Assembly (NCBI GenBank): GCA_903863035.1
Contig: CAIPAT010000272.1
Location: forward strand, 1-41,121
Direction of reading: 5' to 3'
DNA from: an uncultured Lentisphaeria bacterium
Lineage (GTDB): Bacteria; Verrucomicrobiota; Lentisphaeria; Victivallales; Victivallaceae
DNA: 41,121 nt
Of this stretch, positions 19,301 through 26,360 are shown one piece after another. Each line of letters begins with the position of its first letter. Within the stretch, counting starts at the first letter, position 1. The position numbers and the translations under genes are program-made. Under the pieces are notes generated by a model. The model did no database searches. It saw nothing but the letters and a program-made list of their open reading frames with translations, and was not told where the DNA came from.

Positions 19301-19556
19301 TTCCGACCGGATATTCCTCCAGCAGCAGGCCGCCGCCGCGTTGCCGCAAGTAATCCGCGCGGACATTCCGTGGCAGGGCAAAAAAGTAACTTTCGAGCGG
19401 GCATTGGAAATCCAGAACAACGCCCCGCTGGAAATTAATTTCAATGCCGATGAGAAGCTGAAAGTTTCGAGTTTCGCCGGTTACATCAGCTTCATCCTGA
19501 TGCTGGTAGTCTTCGCCGCCATCTTCATGCTCCTGATCCCCGCCCGGAAAGAGTAG
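13338..19556 (+). CDS. Giant envelope protein with repeated beta domains, TM cluster and TPR
   Basis: This 2072-residue protein was not recognised as a named family. It has a signal peptide (about residues 1-21), then beta-rich domains, a cluster of about five TM helices at about 875-1062, a second signal-like hydrophobic stretch (LCALMVLAFVCCGFSA, about 1048-1063), another set of beta-rich domains, a TPR-like segment near 1895-1930 and a final TM helix with a short basic tail. A motif like LPxGxxVxxVxGxxxxxW recurs at least seven times across both halves (DNA about 14030, 14550, 15600, 17095, 17605, 18100 and 18625). It begins 25 bases after the VWA gene with a good GGAGGT site. It is likely the outer partner, load-bearing component or target of the sigma/VWA system. 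Confidence 0.85.
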   Translation: MKRLFLCLSILFVMSMPLPAKVMVIQPDVPAAGELSLNGDINDENAGFTLSFKINTDSKAEIPIISGDICGTGMPDVSCKRSFWKFLKSSPEGRIEAKNSVYYLYCPEAGEYEVKMTFSAKIIKDGISRACSFYLLPAVTRNVQLTLSGQNTDAKVTDAPGFPSYVKTENGITAYSGILQPTGNCAVNWKKIISGTEVLSAGVEANIVGAVQTGAVKFNSQFEYKVFQGRLSSLQLFVPKDVNVLEITGQDIREWRTEPVKDGSIVKVELLKDQEKTYTLLVQAEKILTGFPCQLNFQPIVPKNVMRFGGMMRLGSGRGVKLIVQNTPGLVQVDSATIMPQLPAHAFTLNNPYTYTFSTPDLSLTALADNITPYYTGEVNCATVCGDRTISVRLDCVIDVRDAPIKDIRMEYLPGYTFSKVSGDNIRPQDYDLISDGTRRIVKIPFMSEMTGRVSFSVLFEKELKDEKSFLLPAFKIDGIKSVRGYLALAAERGLKLVPEQLNKLTPVYAGSVPVRVAGMQYAYLFRDQDWSGKVLIEQLKGNIAAEAFHLISVGDGTAYGSTVLSLNITGSPVDKLVFKADDTLNNLDFKGQGIISRRKLGPAAQKGFSLWEVRLQKKILGSFTLLASYEISLKGGETIRLGGLSCDDADSSSSFIALTGGKTFRIHNGTAAAGVQEIEQAELPEEYLNMITNPVLKVFRGSAKEQWQEVKIERYDKCETPQLIVERAELNTRIDSNGGCVTEAEYRIKNSAEQFFALRLPPGSALWSVSVEGKRKRLSDEKGELLIPLPRLQNINTPVAVSITYATKQEPVKSFAQMAFAAPETAAKMLHSKWSFSLPENCSVVSSTPDQFGRKDFARPGINGVTERAIIYLKAWLGNGLLFAWVLFTLSGLLIIWSRSGERKLIVTPVLGFIFMLGSGLFMFAKLCQTGFNFNNSFIVNQIEFTKVMNLAAAPFTVDLGIINMESFSPWALLVTATAIVFSTALVWAGIKMRCKFVAAVLFGVAFSLAVMAAAQWMKINIVTGFVLAALIPLLLTFGIWAAAWRRLCALMVLAFVCCGFSAQGGDIVIDSFVCQTKIGDKAAISSATFKITAVSPGEIEIMRSPAAATAFDVYSSDCKIVRDGNRYLLKVSDSGSYTFSVDFLSVIKRDERQITFQIPVPQCLSNSITIQALPGSEIKSANAVFFRQEKTGAATAGFVPGDDAVFEVVRTRAETLAESAKFFAGITTHIAVGRGSVEIKDVIELNIPQGSISSLNITVPKECRVTNVDAGGLESWQFQRDTGIMKMLFNKPLSGDTVIAMVSQLTDGKLPRDCGIGVIKVDKASRQYGTVGIFVDPGVKIEISDIKDFTAINNSYFKIAALGEYELKNAYRYAGTDAIMSVKVSEVKPELRVEEECRVNFDDERITLSSKLDLDVVKGGIFAASLELPAGYEIMKITGGDVQHWDEMKVGAVNTAVINFNKRISGKTALFVELARMSGYETKKLEIPSVKISGVEKLTGALTVVLEKGTSLNVIQRDGIIADNEGFTGTTGTSIRFKILRPAWTLTAGLEQTPTWIQLKTLEVVRVKDSGTECDFTLLYAIENAGVKSFLIQLPDNSESPEFTGRFIASAGKVKDNIWKVELNRKVEHSYRLNVKCRLIQSDPAKLQILPLKSPDSGIQTGYVAVFTEDSLQLRPGTATGDAAVFNPRSIPPEFGVSGLSGAVLCFRSVGKDCNMNVYISRHKTAEVLKAAVESVSIKSLLSPAGQMICEVSAVINNDSRTFLPVKLPESGVLWAAFVDSTPVDAVAGKDSIMIPLHQGTSGASRQTVNFIYSWVPGKKWSHDLQVYAGPQFDIPLRNVTWDVFLPENSSYSRFGGTLAWKDEFISSFNPESLQKYDTENDQRIKSEKGRARELLTQGNQYYSAGNKNKAIEAFQNAIDISGDKALRSDIQGQLMQNTRGENVKNIAKRRDAVAQNRYAAGEPQAKAPSETGEPAGDELKSLQEISDRIFLQQQAAAALPQVIRADIPWQGKKVTFERALEIQNNAPLEINFNADEKLKVSSFAGYISFILMLVVFAAIFMLLIPARKE

Positions 19557-19589
19557 CGGGAAACGCGAAACACAAAAGGACAGAATATA

Positions 19590-19970
19590 ATGGAATCACT
19601 GTTTCAAAAACTTGACTGCCTGATGCTCAACGTCACCAATCTGGAGGCGGCTATAACATTTTACCGGGACAAACTTGGCCTGCCGCTGGCCTGGCGCACG
19701 GAAACCGCAGCGGCATTTCAGGTCGGAGAATCGGAACTCGTTATTAACGAAGGGGAACTGAGAGAGCCGGAAACAGACATCATGGTGCAATCGGCGGCGG
19801 AGGCGGCAGATCGAATTGTTGAGGCAGGCGGGAGCATCGTGGTTGGTCCATTCGACATTAAAATCGGAAAATGTGTTGTTGCCGCTGATCCATTCGGGAA
19901 CCGGCTTGTACTGCTGGATTCAACGAAAGGGTTGCTGAAGACTGATGAAAATGGATTCGTCATTGACTGA
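19590..19970 (+). CDS. VOC-family (glyoxalase/bleomycin-resistance fold) protein
   Basis: A 126-residue single VOC domain made of two beta-alpha-beta-beta-beta units: LDCLMLNVTNLEAAITFYRD at the start and FGNRLVLLD in the last strand. The family includes metal-dependent lyases, dioxygenases and drug-binding proteins. The usual metal-ligand pattern is incomplete here, so the activity cannot be assigned. AAAGGA precedes the ATG, and the gene follows the 2072-residue protein after 33 bases, so it is probably the last gene of the sigma-factor operon. Its link to envelope sensing is not evident. Confidence 0.85.
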   Translation: MESLFQKLDCLMLNVTNLEAAITFYRDKLGLPLAWRTETAAAFQVGESELVINEGELREPETDIMVQSAAEAADRIVEAGGSIVVGPFDIKIGKCVVAADPFGNRLVLLDSTKGLLKTDENGFVID

Positions 19971-20240
19971 ATACGGAGAAAAAGTCCGGAACAAACATGG
20001 CGGATAAATTTGTCGATGCTCCCGTATTTGTCGGGCTCATGCCGCCGGCCATTTTTCAGGCGGCACAGAGACGCCATAACCAGTTAAGCAAGTAAATATT
20101 GCGATTCGGTATTAAACGGCTGCTGCGGCATATTCCCCGCACGCAAATTAATGCATAAACTGAACTTGGTGTTCCGCCTGGTATTCTTATATCCGGTGCT
20201 GAATATCATGACCTGTCCGGACAGTCAGGGCGCCTCTGTT

Positions 20241-21782
20241 CTACAAATCACGCCAGCAGGAGGTGCAGCCGCAAAGCAGTTGATCTGCATCTTCCGGACC
20301 CCATGAACCGGCCGGATAATGCCGCAGATGACACGGGCAGTTCAGATTGTTGCCGTCGAATTTTGACCAGGCTTCCAGTACCGGCGTAAAGAGCCGCCAC
20401 GAAGCGGCAATTACGTCGCTGCGGATAAATAATGTCTGATCGCCGAGCATGCAGTCCAGCAGCAGACGTTCGTATGCGTCCGGGATATCCCCGCCGAAGA
20501 CTTCAGCGTATTTAAAATCCAGCGAGAGTCTGCCCATGCAGAGCTTCGGTCCAGGCTGTTTAGCCTGAATTGAGAGCGCCATACCTTCTTCCGGCTGGAC
20601 ATTCAGCACCAGCATGTCCGCGCTCAGGTCTTCCGGCCGCAATTCGGAAAAGATGGAGTGCGGCACTCGTTTAAAAGTGATTGCGATCTCGCTGACCTTT
20701 TTCGGCAGCCGTTTACCGGAACGCAGATAAAAAGGGACTCCGCGCCAGCGCCAGTTGTCAATCAGGAATTTAGCGGCAACAAAAGTCTCCGTAGTGGAAT
20801 CCTTGCTCACGCCTTCTTCCTCCCGGTATCCCGGCATACCATTGCCGGAAGCATACTGGGCCCGCATAATGTATTTGTCGAGTTCTTTTATCGGGAAAGG
20901 GCGGATTGATTTTATGAGTTTAAGTTTCTCATCCCGGATTGCGTCCGCATCAAAAGAGGCCGGCATTTCCATGGCGGTAAGCGCGAGCATTTCCAGCATG
21001 TGGTTCTGAAACATATCACGCAGCAGCCCGGCTTTTTCATAATACCCGGCACGGTGTTCCACGCCGATTGATTCGGCAACGGTAATCTGGACATTGTCAA
21101 TGTAATGGCTGTTCCATACCGGCTCAAAAATGATATTGGCAAAGCGCAGCATCAAGATGTTCTGTACAGTTTCCTTGCCCAGATAATGGTCTATGCGGTA
21201 AATCTGGCGTTCCTGGAGCGATTCGTGCAGCAGCCGGTCGAGCTTTTCCGCGCTGTCCAGGTCATGGCCGAACGGTTTCTCCAGCACCACGTGCCGCCAT
21301 GGGATGCCTTCGTAATTTTCGGCGGTCAGTTGGAATTCAGCCAGCATCGGCACGATTATCGGGTATAGCGCCGCAGGAGTGGCCAGGTAAAACGTCCGGT
21401 TGGGAACCGGATCCTGCTGATATTCCAGTTCCTGCAGTTTGCGGTGAATTCCACGGTAAGTTTCGTGGGAATCATAACCGCCGGCAATATAAAATATCTT
21501 CGCCAGGAAAGCATCAATTTCACCGGCCTCACAGGAGGGAAAACGCTCTTTCAGCGCTTTACCCTGAACGTCTCGAAAAGAATCATCATCCATTTGTGAA
21601 CGGGAGCAGCCGATAATGCGGGACCTGTCGTGAAACAGATTGCGTCGGCTGAGGTTGAACAGCGCCGGAATCAGTTTCCGTTGTGCAAGGTCGCCGGAAG
21701 CTCCAAAAATAATGATCGTATTAGGAACCGGGCTGACCTCGATACATAAAGTCCCCTGCCAGGAATTGCTGTCACTGCCCAT
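20241..21782 (-). CDS. zwf: Glucose-6-phosphate 1-dehydrogenase
   Basis: A 513-residue enzyme that oxidises glucose 6-phosphate with NADP+, the entry to the oxidative pentose phosphate pathway. The NADP-binding GASGDLA is at about residues 28-34, and the substrate signature RIDHYLGKE with its catalytic lysine region is near 198-206. Length fits the family. The C-terminus departs from the usual ending after YPAGSWGPEDAD and finishes in a cysteine-rich tail (CGCTSCW). GGAGACGGAGA precedes the ATG. It lies 67 bases downstream of the peroxiredoxin gene on the same strand, so the two are probably cotranscribed, coupling NADPH production to peroxide removal. Confidence 0.96.
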   Translation of the reverse strand: MGSDSNSWQGTLCIEVSPVPNTIIIFGASGDLAQRKLIPALFNLSRRNLFHDRSRIIGCSRSQMDDDSFRDVQGKALKERFPSCEAGEIDAFLAKIFYIAGGYDSHETYRGIHRKLQELEYQQDPVPNRTFYLATPAALYPIIVPMLAEFQLTAENYEGIPWRHVVLEKPFGHDLDSAEKLDRLLHESLQERQIYRIDHYLGKETVQNILMLRFANIIFEPVWNSHYIDNVQITVAESIGVEHRAGYYEKAGLLRDMFQNHMLEMLALTAMEMPASFDADAIRDEKLKLIKSIRPFPIKELDKYIMRAQYASGNGMPGYREEEGVSKDSTTETFVAAKFLIDNWRWRGVPFYLRSGKRLPKKVSEIAITFKRVPHSIFSELRPEDLSADMLVLNVQPEEGMALSIQAKQPGPKLCMGRLSLDFKYAEVFGGDIPDAYERLLLDCMLGDQTLFIRSDVIAASWRLFTPVLEAWSKFDGNNLNCPCHLRHYPAGSWGPEDADQLLCGCTSCWRDL

Positions 21783-21807
21783 TCTCCGTCTCCCGTTATA
21801 AAGTTTC

Positions 21808-21837
21808 GCGGTCCGTCATAAATGGCGGACGGACCGC
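21808..21837 (-). other. Intercistronic hairpin between peroxiredoxin gene and zwf
   Basis: A perfect 10-bp GC-rich stem (GCGGTCCGTC with GACGGACCGC) has a 10-base loop. It lies between the peroxiredoxin stop and the zwf start. Neither side has a T run, so it is unlikely to be a full terminator. It may stabilise or separate the two message halves. Confidence 0.6.
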
Positions 21838-21849
21838 AAAGTTCTCAAA

Positions 21850-22437
21850 TTACGCTTTTTTTGCCAGATAAGAAGCTACGCCTTCATGCGTTGCTTTCAT
21901 TCCTTCTTCGCCGGCTTTCCAGTTTGCCGGGCAGACTTCACCGTATTTTTCATGGAATTGCAGAGCATCAACCATGCGCAAAGCTTCATCAATGCTGCGG
22001 CCAAGCGGAAGATCATTGATTACCGCATGGCGGACAATGCCGGCTTTGTCTATCAGGAAAAGACCGCGCAAAGCGATTGATTCGTTGAACAGGATGCCGA
22101 AGTCACGAGTGATCTGCTTATTCAAATCAGCTACGATCGGATACTGAACATTGCCGATGCCGCCTTCGCTTAACGGGGTGTTTTTCCAGGCCAGATGCGA
22201 GAATGCCGAGTCCACGGAGACTCCGATAACTTCAGTATCGCGTTTTTTAAATTCGGCGAGTTTTCGGTCAAAGGCGATCAGCTCGGTCGGACAGACGAAA
22301 GTAAAATCCAGCGGATAGAAAAAAAGAAGGACATACTTACCTTTAAACGATGAGAGCTGCAAATCTTCAAAAGAGTTGTCCGGCATGACGGCCTGAGCTT
22401 TGAAATCCGGAGCTGGTTTGGTTACTAATGTACACAT
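21850..22437 (-). CDS. Typical 2-Cys peroxiredoxin (AhpC/Prx1 type)
   Basis: A 195-residue thiol peroxidase reducing hydrogen peroxide and organic peroxides. The peroxidatic cysteine sits in [14 protein letters not shown] (near residue 50) and the resolving cysteine in [17 protein letters not shown] (near 170), the layout of Prx1-type proteins. No signal peptide, so cytoplasmic. A strong AGGAGGT (about 22443-22449) lies before the start; ATG 22437 is preferred. A Fur/PerR-type 7-1-7 box lies about 100 bases upstream. zwf follows in the same direction. No adjacent AhpF-like reductase gene was seen, so the electron donor is probably thioredoxin or an enzyme encoded elsewhere. Confidence 0.95.
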   Translation of the reverse strand: MCTLVTKPAPDFKAQAVMPDNSFEDLQLSSFKGKYVLLFFYPLDFTFVCPTELIAFDRKLAEFKKRDTEVIGVSVDSAFSHLAWKNTPLSEGGIGNVQYPIVADLNKQITRDFGILFNESIALRGLFLIDKAGIVRHAVINDLPLGRSIDEALRMVDALQFHEKYGEVCPANWKAGEEGMKATHEGVASYLAKKA

Positions 22438-22537
22438 TTCATACCTCCTGGTTGCGGTTTTATTTTTTCATAATCAATCTTCGTATATTGATAATAACGC
22501 TCCAGATAAATAAAAAACAAGCGTCTGAATTAATAAT

Positions 22538-22554
22538 TTGATAATAATTATCAA
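22538..22554. promoter_or_regulatory. Fur/PerR-type operator upstream of the peroxiredoxin gene
   Basis: TGATAAT-A-ATTATCA (22539-22553), flanked by one more T/A pair, is a perfect inverted repeat of the 7-1-7 form bound by Fur-family regulators. It matches the Fur form, and PerR boxes are close variants. It lies in AT-rich DNA about 100 bases before the peroxiredoxin start. Which regulator binds cannot be told from sequence. Confidence 0.6.
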
Positions 22555-22620
22555 AAAATTATCAATAATTTAGCAGTATGGGGATTACGCCTGGTATTGC
22601 GTTCTTGAAATAATGTATTA

Positions 22621-23391
22621 TTAAATAACACCGGCCTCTTCCATTTTATATTTCCAGCGGAAAACAACCGGCTCTTCGTTGATTTCCTGTATTCCCTGAT
22701 ATATACGCGCTTCAAGTTCTTTTTTCGTTTCAACCCGGATGTTGCGAAGAAATCCTCGCGCCGCCTTGCTGAAAAACATTTCAATCATATTCAGCCATGA
22801 TCCGTGTTTGGGCGTAAAGACGAATTCAAAACGATTTGCTCTGTTCTTCAATTAGGCTTGCGTTTCCTTGGAAATATGGGCTGAGTGATTGTCCAGGACA
22901 AGGCGGATTTTCCATCCTGCCGGATATTCACGGTCAAGGAGCGACAGGAATTCAATAAATTCCCTGCTGCGATGCCTTTCCTTGACGAGTGGAAATACTT
23001 TGCCGGAGTGAAGGTCTATTCCGGCCAGAAGCGATAATGTTCCCAGTCGTTTGTATTCATGATCTCGTCCGATATGTGAATATTTGCCAGGAACCGGTTG
23101 CAGTTGCGGCGCAATATTTTTGATTGCCTGAATTCCGGGTTTCTCACCATATGATATAGTCGTGCTGGCTCTGTTTATGTCGGGAAGAGTATCATTAAGA
23201 GTTCCAACCTCTTTATAGACACAAAGCACATTGGCCATTTTAGACTCGAAATCAGAATCTCGGTGTTCAAGATAATAGCTGACTTTATGCGGACGGACGT
23301 TCCCCTTTGACATAATACTGTTCAAAACACTTTTGCCGATTTTACAGAGACACTCGTATCCAGCCGGACCGCAATTCTCTCGAGCATGGGC
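22621..23391 (-). pseudogene. IS630-family transposase, inactivated
   Basis: Two consecutive same-frame stretches code for the DDE domain of an IS630/Tc1-mariner-superfamily transposase: VRPHKVSYYLEHRD, TTISYDEKP-like TTISYGEKPGIQA, LLAGIDLHSGKV, LVLDNHSAHISKE, then FTPKHGSWLNMIEMFFSK. A TAA at 22854-22852 breaks the frame right after SKETQA, where relatives read on, so the second half is cut off by a nonsense mutation. Homology begins near 23391; the N-terminal helix-turn-helix part is missing or in another frame. Terminal inverted repeats could not be identified. It is a dead insertion between the peroxiredoxin promoter and the next gene. Confidence 0.88.
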
Positions 23392-23527
23392 GCTGCTTGT
23401 TGATATTGCTCGTAAATATCCGTTACGCGAATCTCCGATTGTTTACAACCCTGACCGTTTCCAGCTTGAATCCGGCGGACATTCAGTATATACTGTTGTA
23501 TAAATCGATATATAACAGGAGGCTGAT

Positions 23528-24025
23528 ATGAAAATGGTAAAAGTGCAGGACCTTTCTCTTGAAAAATTCAGCAGGTACGGGACATTCGCTAATCTACTTG
23601 ACCCGGATACCGACAAGCTCGGGACCAAACCAATCGAATTTTACCGGGACATGCTTCAGCTTGATTTGGGGCAGGCACAGCCGTCGTTCTCAGTCTGCAG
23701 AGTTGAAAAACGCGATCTGGTAATTGATGTGTCCGAATATCACAATACGACTTGTGAAGGTATCATGCCGCTGGACGAAGCGGTCTATGTCTATGTTGCG
23801 CCTGCAAATGGCGGAGACCGGGTGCCTCTGGAGCAGATAGAAGTTTTCAAGGTTCCGCAGGGCACGTTTGTTGCGCTGCGCCGCGGAGTCTGGCACCACG
23901 CGCCTTTTACTGTCGGCAGCAAGGCTGCCAACGTGCTGATTGTGCTGCCGGAGCGTGCTTATGCCGTTGACTGCATTGTGCATGAGATTTCCGCCAAAGA
24001 CCGCATAAAGATCAGTACCCGGTAA
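23528..24025 (+). CDS. Ureidoglycolate lyase-like cupin protein
   Basis: A 165-residue protein with the hallmarks of the ureidoglycolate lyase (AllA) family: a short beta-barrel with VPQGTFVALRRGVWHHAPF near residues 115-133, in which the histidines sit at the family's active site. That enzyme splits ureidoglycolate to glyoxylate and urea late in purine breakdown. No other allantoin-pathway gene is adjacent, so the true substrate may differ. An AGGAGG site precedes the ATG. The gene sits alone between a dead IS630 transposase and a tRNA fragment, so it may have arrived as cargo. Confidence 0.75.
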   Translation: MKMVKVQDLSLEKFSRYGTFANLLDPDTDKLGTKPIEFYRDMLQLDLGQAQPSFSVCRVEKRDLVIDVSEYHNTTCEGIMPLDEAVYVYVAPANGGDRVPLEQIEVFKVPQGTFVALRRGVWHHAPFTVGSKAANVLIVLPERAYAVDCIVHEISAKDRIKISTR

Positions 24026-24080
24026 ATCCGGCGGCAGTACAGCAGAAATATTTACGAAAGCTTTTCAGGGGAAAAAAGGG

Positions 24081-24125
24081 GTGGATGACGGGACTCGAAT
24101 CCGCGACCTTCCGGGCCGCAACCAA
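24081..24125 (-). pseudogene. 3' half of a tRNA gene (His-like), possible integration scar
   Basis: On the minus strand the sequence reads as an anticodon loop TTGCGGC with weak flanking stem, variable loop, T arm (GCGG-ATTCGAG-TCCCGT, one mismatch) and an acceptor strand CATCCAC (24087-24081). The 5' half (D arm and matching GTGGATG acceptor) is absent. The acceptor and T arm resemble tRNA-His, but the anticodon reads GCG. It cannot be a working tRNA. Such 3' fragments are typical att sites left by elements that integrate in tRNA genes. Confidence 0.6.
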
Positions 24126-24311
24126 GTGTAATAGCCATACAAATAGAGTTTTAAATGGTGTTAATGCCAGTATGGCAATCACGGGATAAAATATTTTTTA
24201 AACGCTGGAAATGGCAGTTAAAACGACCCCGTCAAACCCGGACGGATATTTTTTAGGACAGGGTCAAGCTAGGGGCTAAGCTCACTATCCTGTCTATCCA
24301 GTGAATCCCGG

Positions 24312-26222
24312 TTAAATAAAGCTTTGCACCCAGGCGCGAACATCGGCGTAACGGTATTTTTCGAGGATGCCGAATCCGGACAGTTGCTTGGCTTTGATTT
24401 TGGAAATCAGCGGCACGGTGATGCCGCACAAAAAGCGGGTTATCAGATCAGTTGTGGCAGGGACGGACAGCTTTGCCAGAAACGGGCCGGCAAGTTCTTC
24501 AAAATTGTAACCGGACAACGGCTTGAGTGAAACACTGCTTTTAATATCTGCTTTGCCTTCAAGACATACCGAGCAGTGATTGCATTTTTTCCAGTTCAAC
24601 TCTTCACCGAAATAGGTCGCCAGCGCATAGCTCAGACAGACATTCCCGGCAAACACGCGCACCATCTTTTCAATCCGCTCGACTTCCGCCAGCTCTTTCC
24701 GCCGGAACAGCAGATCAAGTTCCCCGGTTAATTTATCAATGTCAAAGTCCGGCGAAGTGACTGCAAAGACTTCCGTCATTTCCTTCGCTTCCAACTTGAT
24801 ATAGCCTTTCTGGTCAAAAAACTCCAGCGCGGTTGTAACCCGTTCGCGATCCCCGCCGCAACCCTCTTTGATGGAATCAAAGTTAACTGTTGACCAGACC
24901 CGGCTCTTTTGCACTCCGGCAAACAGCGCCTCGGTAAAACGGCGGCGTTCGCCGTTGAACTTGGCGGCAATCTCCCCGTCCGGAATAATATTGCTGTAGC
25001 GGTAGTCGGAAAAATAGGAGTAGAGCGGCTTGATGATGCCTTTCATTTCCAGATACACCAGCAGGGTTTTAAGCGTCAAAATGCGGATATTGGACACCGA
25101 GGACAAGCTGTTCAGCTTGAACTCCCAGTTCGAGCCATTGAGCGGAATAGCTTGCAGCACCCGCCGGATATTGTCCGCTTCCGGCGTGTCTCCGTAAATG
25201 AAATTTTCCAGCACGTTGATATTATCCAGATTCGCCAGCACATAGCAATCGGAATTCAGGCCGTCGCGCCCAGCTCTTCCAATCTCCTGACTGTAATTTT
25301 CGATTGATTTGGGCAGATCATAATGAATTATCCGCCGGATGTCGCGTTTATCAATGCCCATGCCGAACGCGATGGTCGCGACGATGCAGTTTACCTGGCC
25401 GCCCATGAATGAATCCTGGATGCGCTCGCGGTCTTCATGCTTCATCCCGGCATGGTAGGCGATGGCGTTCACCGCTTTGCTATTGAGAAAATCCGCTACG
25501 GTTTCGGCGGTTTTCTGCAAGGTCACATACACAATCGCAGGCTGTTCCGGCGCGTCTTTCAGCAGTTCGTACAATACGTCATCTTTATCTTCGGCCACCG
25601 GCTTCACCCATAACCGCAAATTGCTGCGGTAGAACCCGGTGACGATCACCGCGTCGCGGTGCAGATTGAATTTGGCGCACATGTCGGTTATTACCGCCGG
25701 GGTCGCGGTCGCGGTGAGCAGCAATACCTGCGCAACATTGAATTCGCGCTGATAGACCGGCAGTTTCAGGTAGTCCGGACGGAAATTATGCCCCCATTCG
25801 GAGATGCAGTGCGCTTCATCTATGACCATCAGCGAAATGGGTACTCCGCTGAGAAATTTGCGGAAACGCTCGTTTTTGAAACGTTCAACCGCGATCAGCA
25901 GAATTTTGTAATATCCCGATCTGACTTTTTCCATGACCTCCCGTTCCTCGTCGCGGCTGAGCGAGGAATCAATCCTGGCGGCGGCGATACCTTTGGCCGA
26001 CAGAAACAAGAGCTGGTCCTGCATCAGCGCCAGCAGCGGCGATACGACCAGGGTAAGGTGCGGCAGATGCAGCGCCGGCAGTTGATAACAGAGTGATTTA
26101 CCGGAGCCGGTGGGGAAGATCGCCGCTGCCGACTGTCCGCTGACGATGCGATTGATGACTTCCTTCTGCCCGGCCTTAAACTCATTAAATCCGAAATGTT
26201 TTTCCAGGGTCTGATGTATCAT
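24312..26222 (-). CDS. recQ: ATP-dependent DNA helicase RecQ
   Basis: A 3'-5' superfamily 2 helicase of about 636 residues acting in recombination and fork repair. Visible are motif 0 (FGFNEFKAGQKEVI), Walker A PTGSGKS (about 38-44), the DEAH box in VIDEAHCISEWGHNFRPDY, motif III TATAT, motif VI IGRAGRDG, and a RecQ zinc-binding domain (CLSYALATYFGEE, then CNHCSVC near 550). The C-terminal winged helix is followed by a short helical tail; a standard HRDC domain is not obvious. I take ATG 26222 rather than the TTG one codon upstream; GGGAAG lies before it. It stands alone on the minus strand. Confidence 0.94.
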   Translation of the reverse strand: MIHQTLEKHFGFNEFKAGQKEVINRIVSGQSAAAIFPTGSGKSLCYQLPALHLPHLTLVVSPLLALMQDQLLFLSAKGIAAARIDSSLSRDEEREVMEKVRSGYYKILLIAVERFKNERFRKFLSGVPISLMVIDEAHCISEWGHNFRPDYLKLPVYQREFNVAQVLLLTATATPAVITDMCAKFNLHRDAVIVTGFYRSNLRLWVKPVAEDKDDVLYELLKDAPEQPAIVYVTLQKTAETVADFLNSKAVNAIAYHAGMKHEDRERIQDSFMGGQVNCIVATIAFGMGIDKRDIRRIIHYDLPKSIENYSQEIGRAGRDGLNSDCYVLANLDNINVLENFIYGDTPEADNIRRVLQAIPLNGSNWEFKLNSLSSVSNIRILTLKTLLVYLEMKGIIKPLYSYFSDYRYSNIIPDGEIAAKFNGERRRFTEALFAGVQKSRVWSTVNFDSIKEGCGGDRERVTTALEFFDQKGYIKLEAKEMTEVFAVTSPDFDIDKLTGELDLLFRRKELAEVERIEKMVRVFAGNVCLSYALATYFGEELNWKKCNHCSVCLEGKADIKSSVSLKPLSGYNFEELAGPFLAKLSVPATTDLITRFLCGITVPLISKIKAKQLSGFGILEKYRYADVRAWVQSFI

Positions 26223-26360
26223 CAATGCTTCCCGTTCTTATTGTCTTTGTTTTAAATTTCTCTGCGGTTAAACAGTCTTTACCAGAGATGATGTAAGTAT
26301 AACCGCTCCCAAAGTTTTTTCAATCACGGCGATCTTGTTAAAATACCAAATCATCGCTTT

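Noticed and set aside
19997..20095. Plus-strand 32-residue frame after the VOC gene
   Set aside because: Poor ribosome-binding site, no motif; may be chance.
24081..24125. A functional tRNA gene
   Set aside because: The D arm and 5' acceptor strand are missing and the T and anticodon stems have mismatches.
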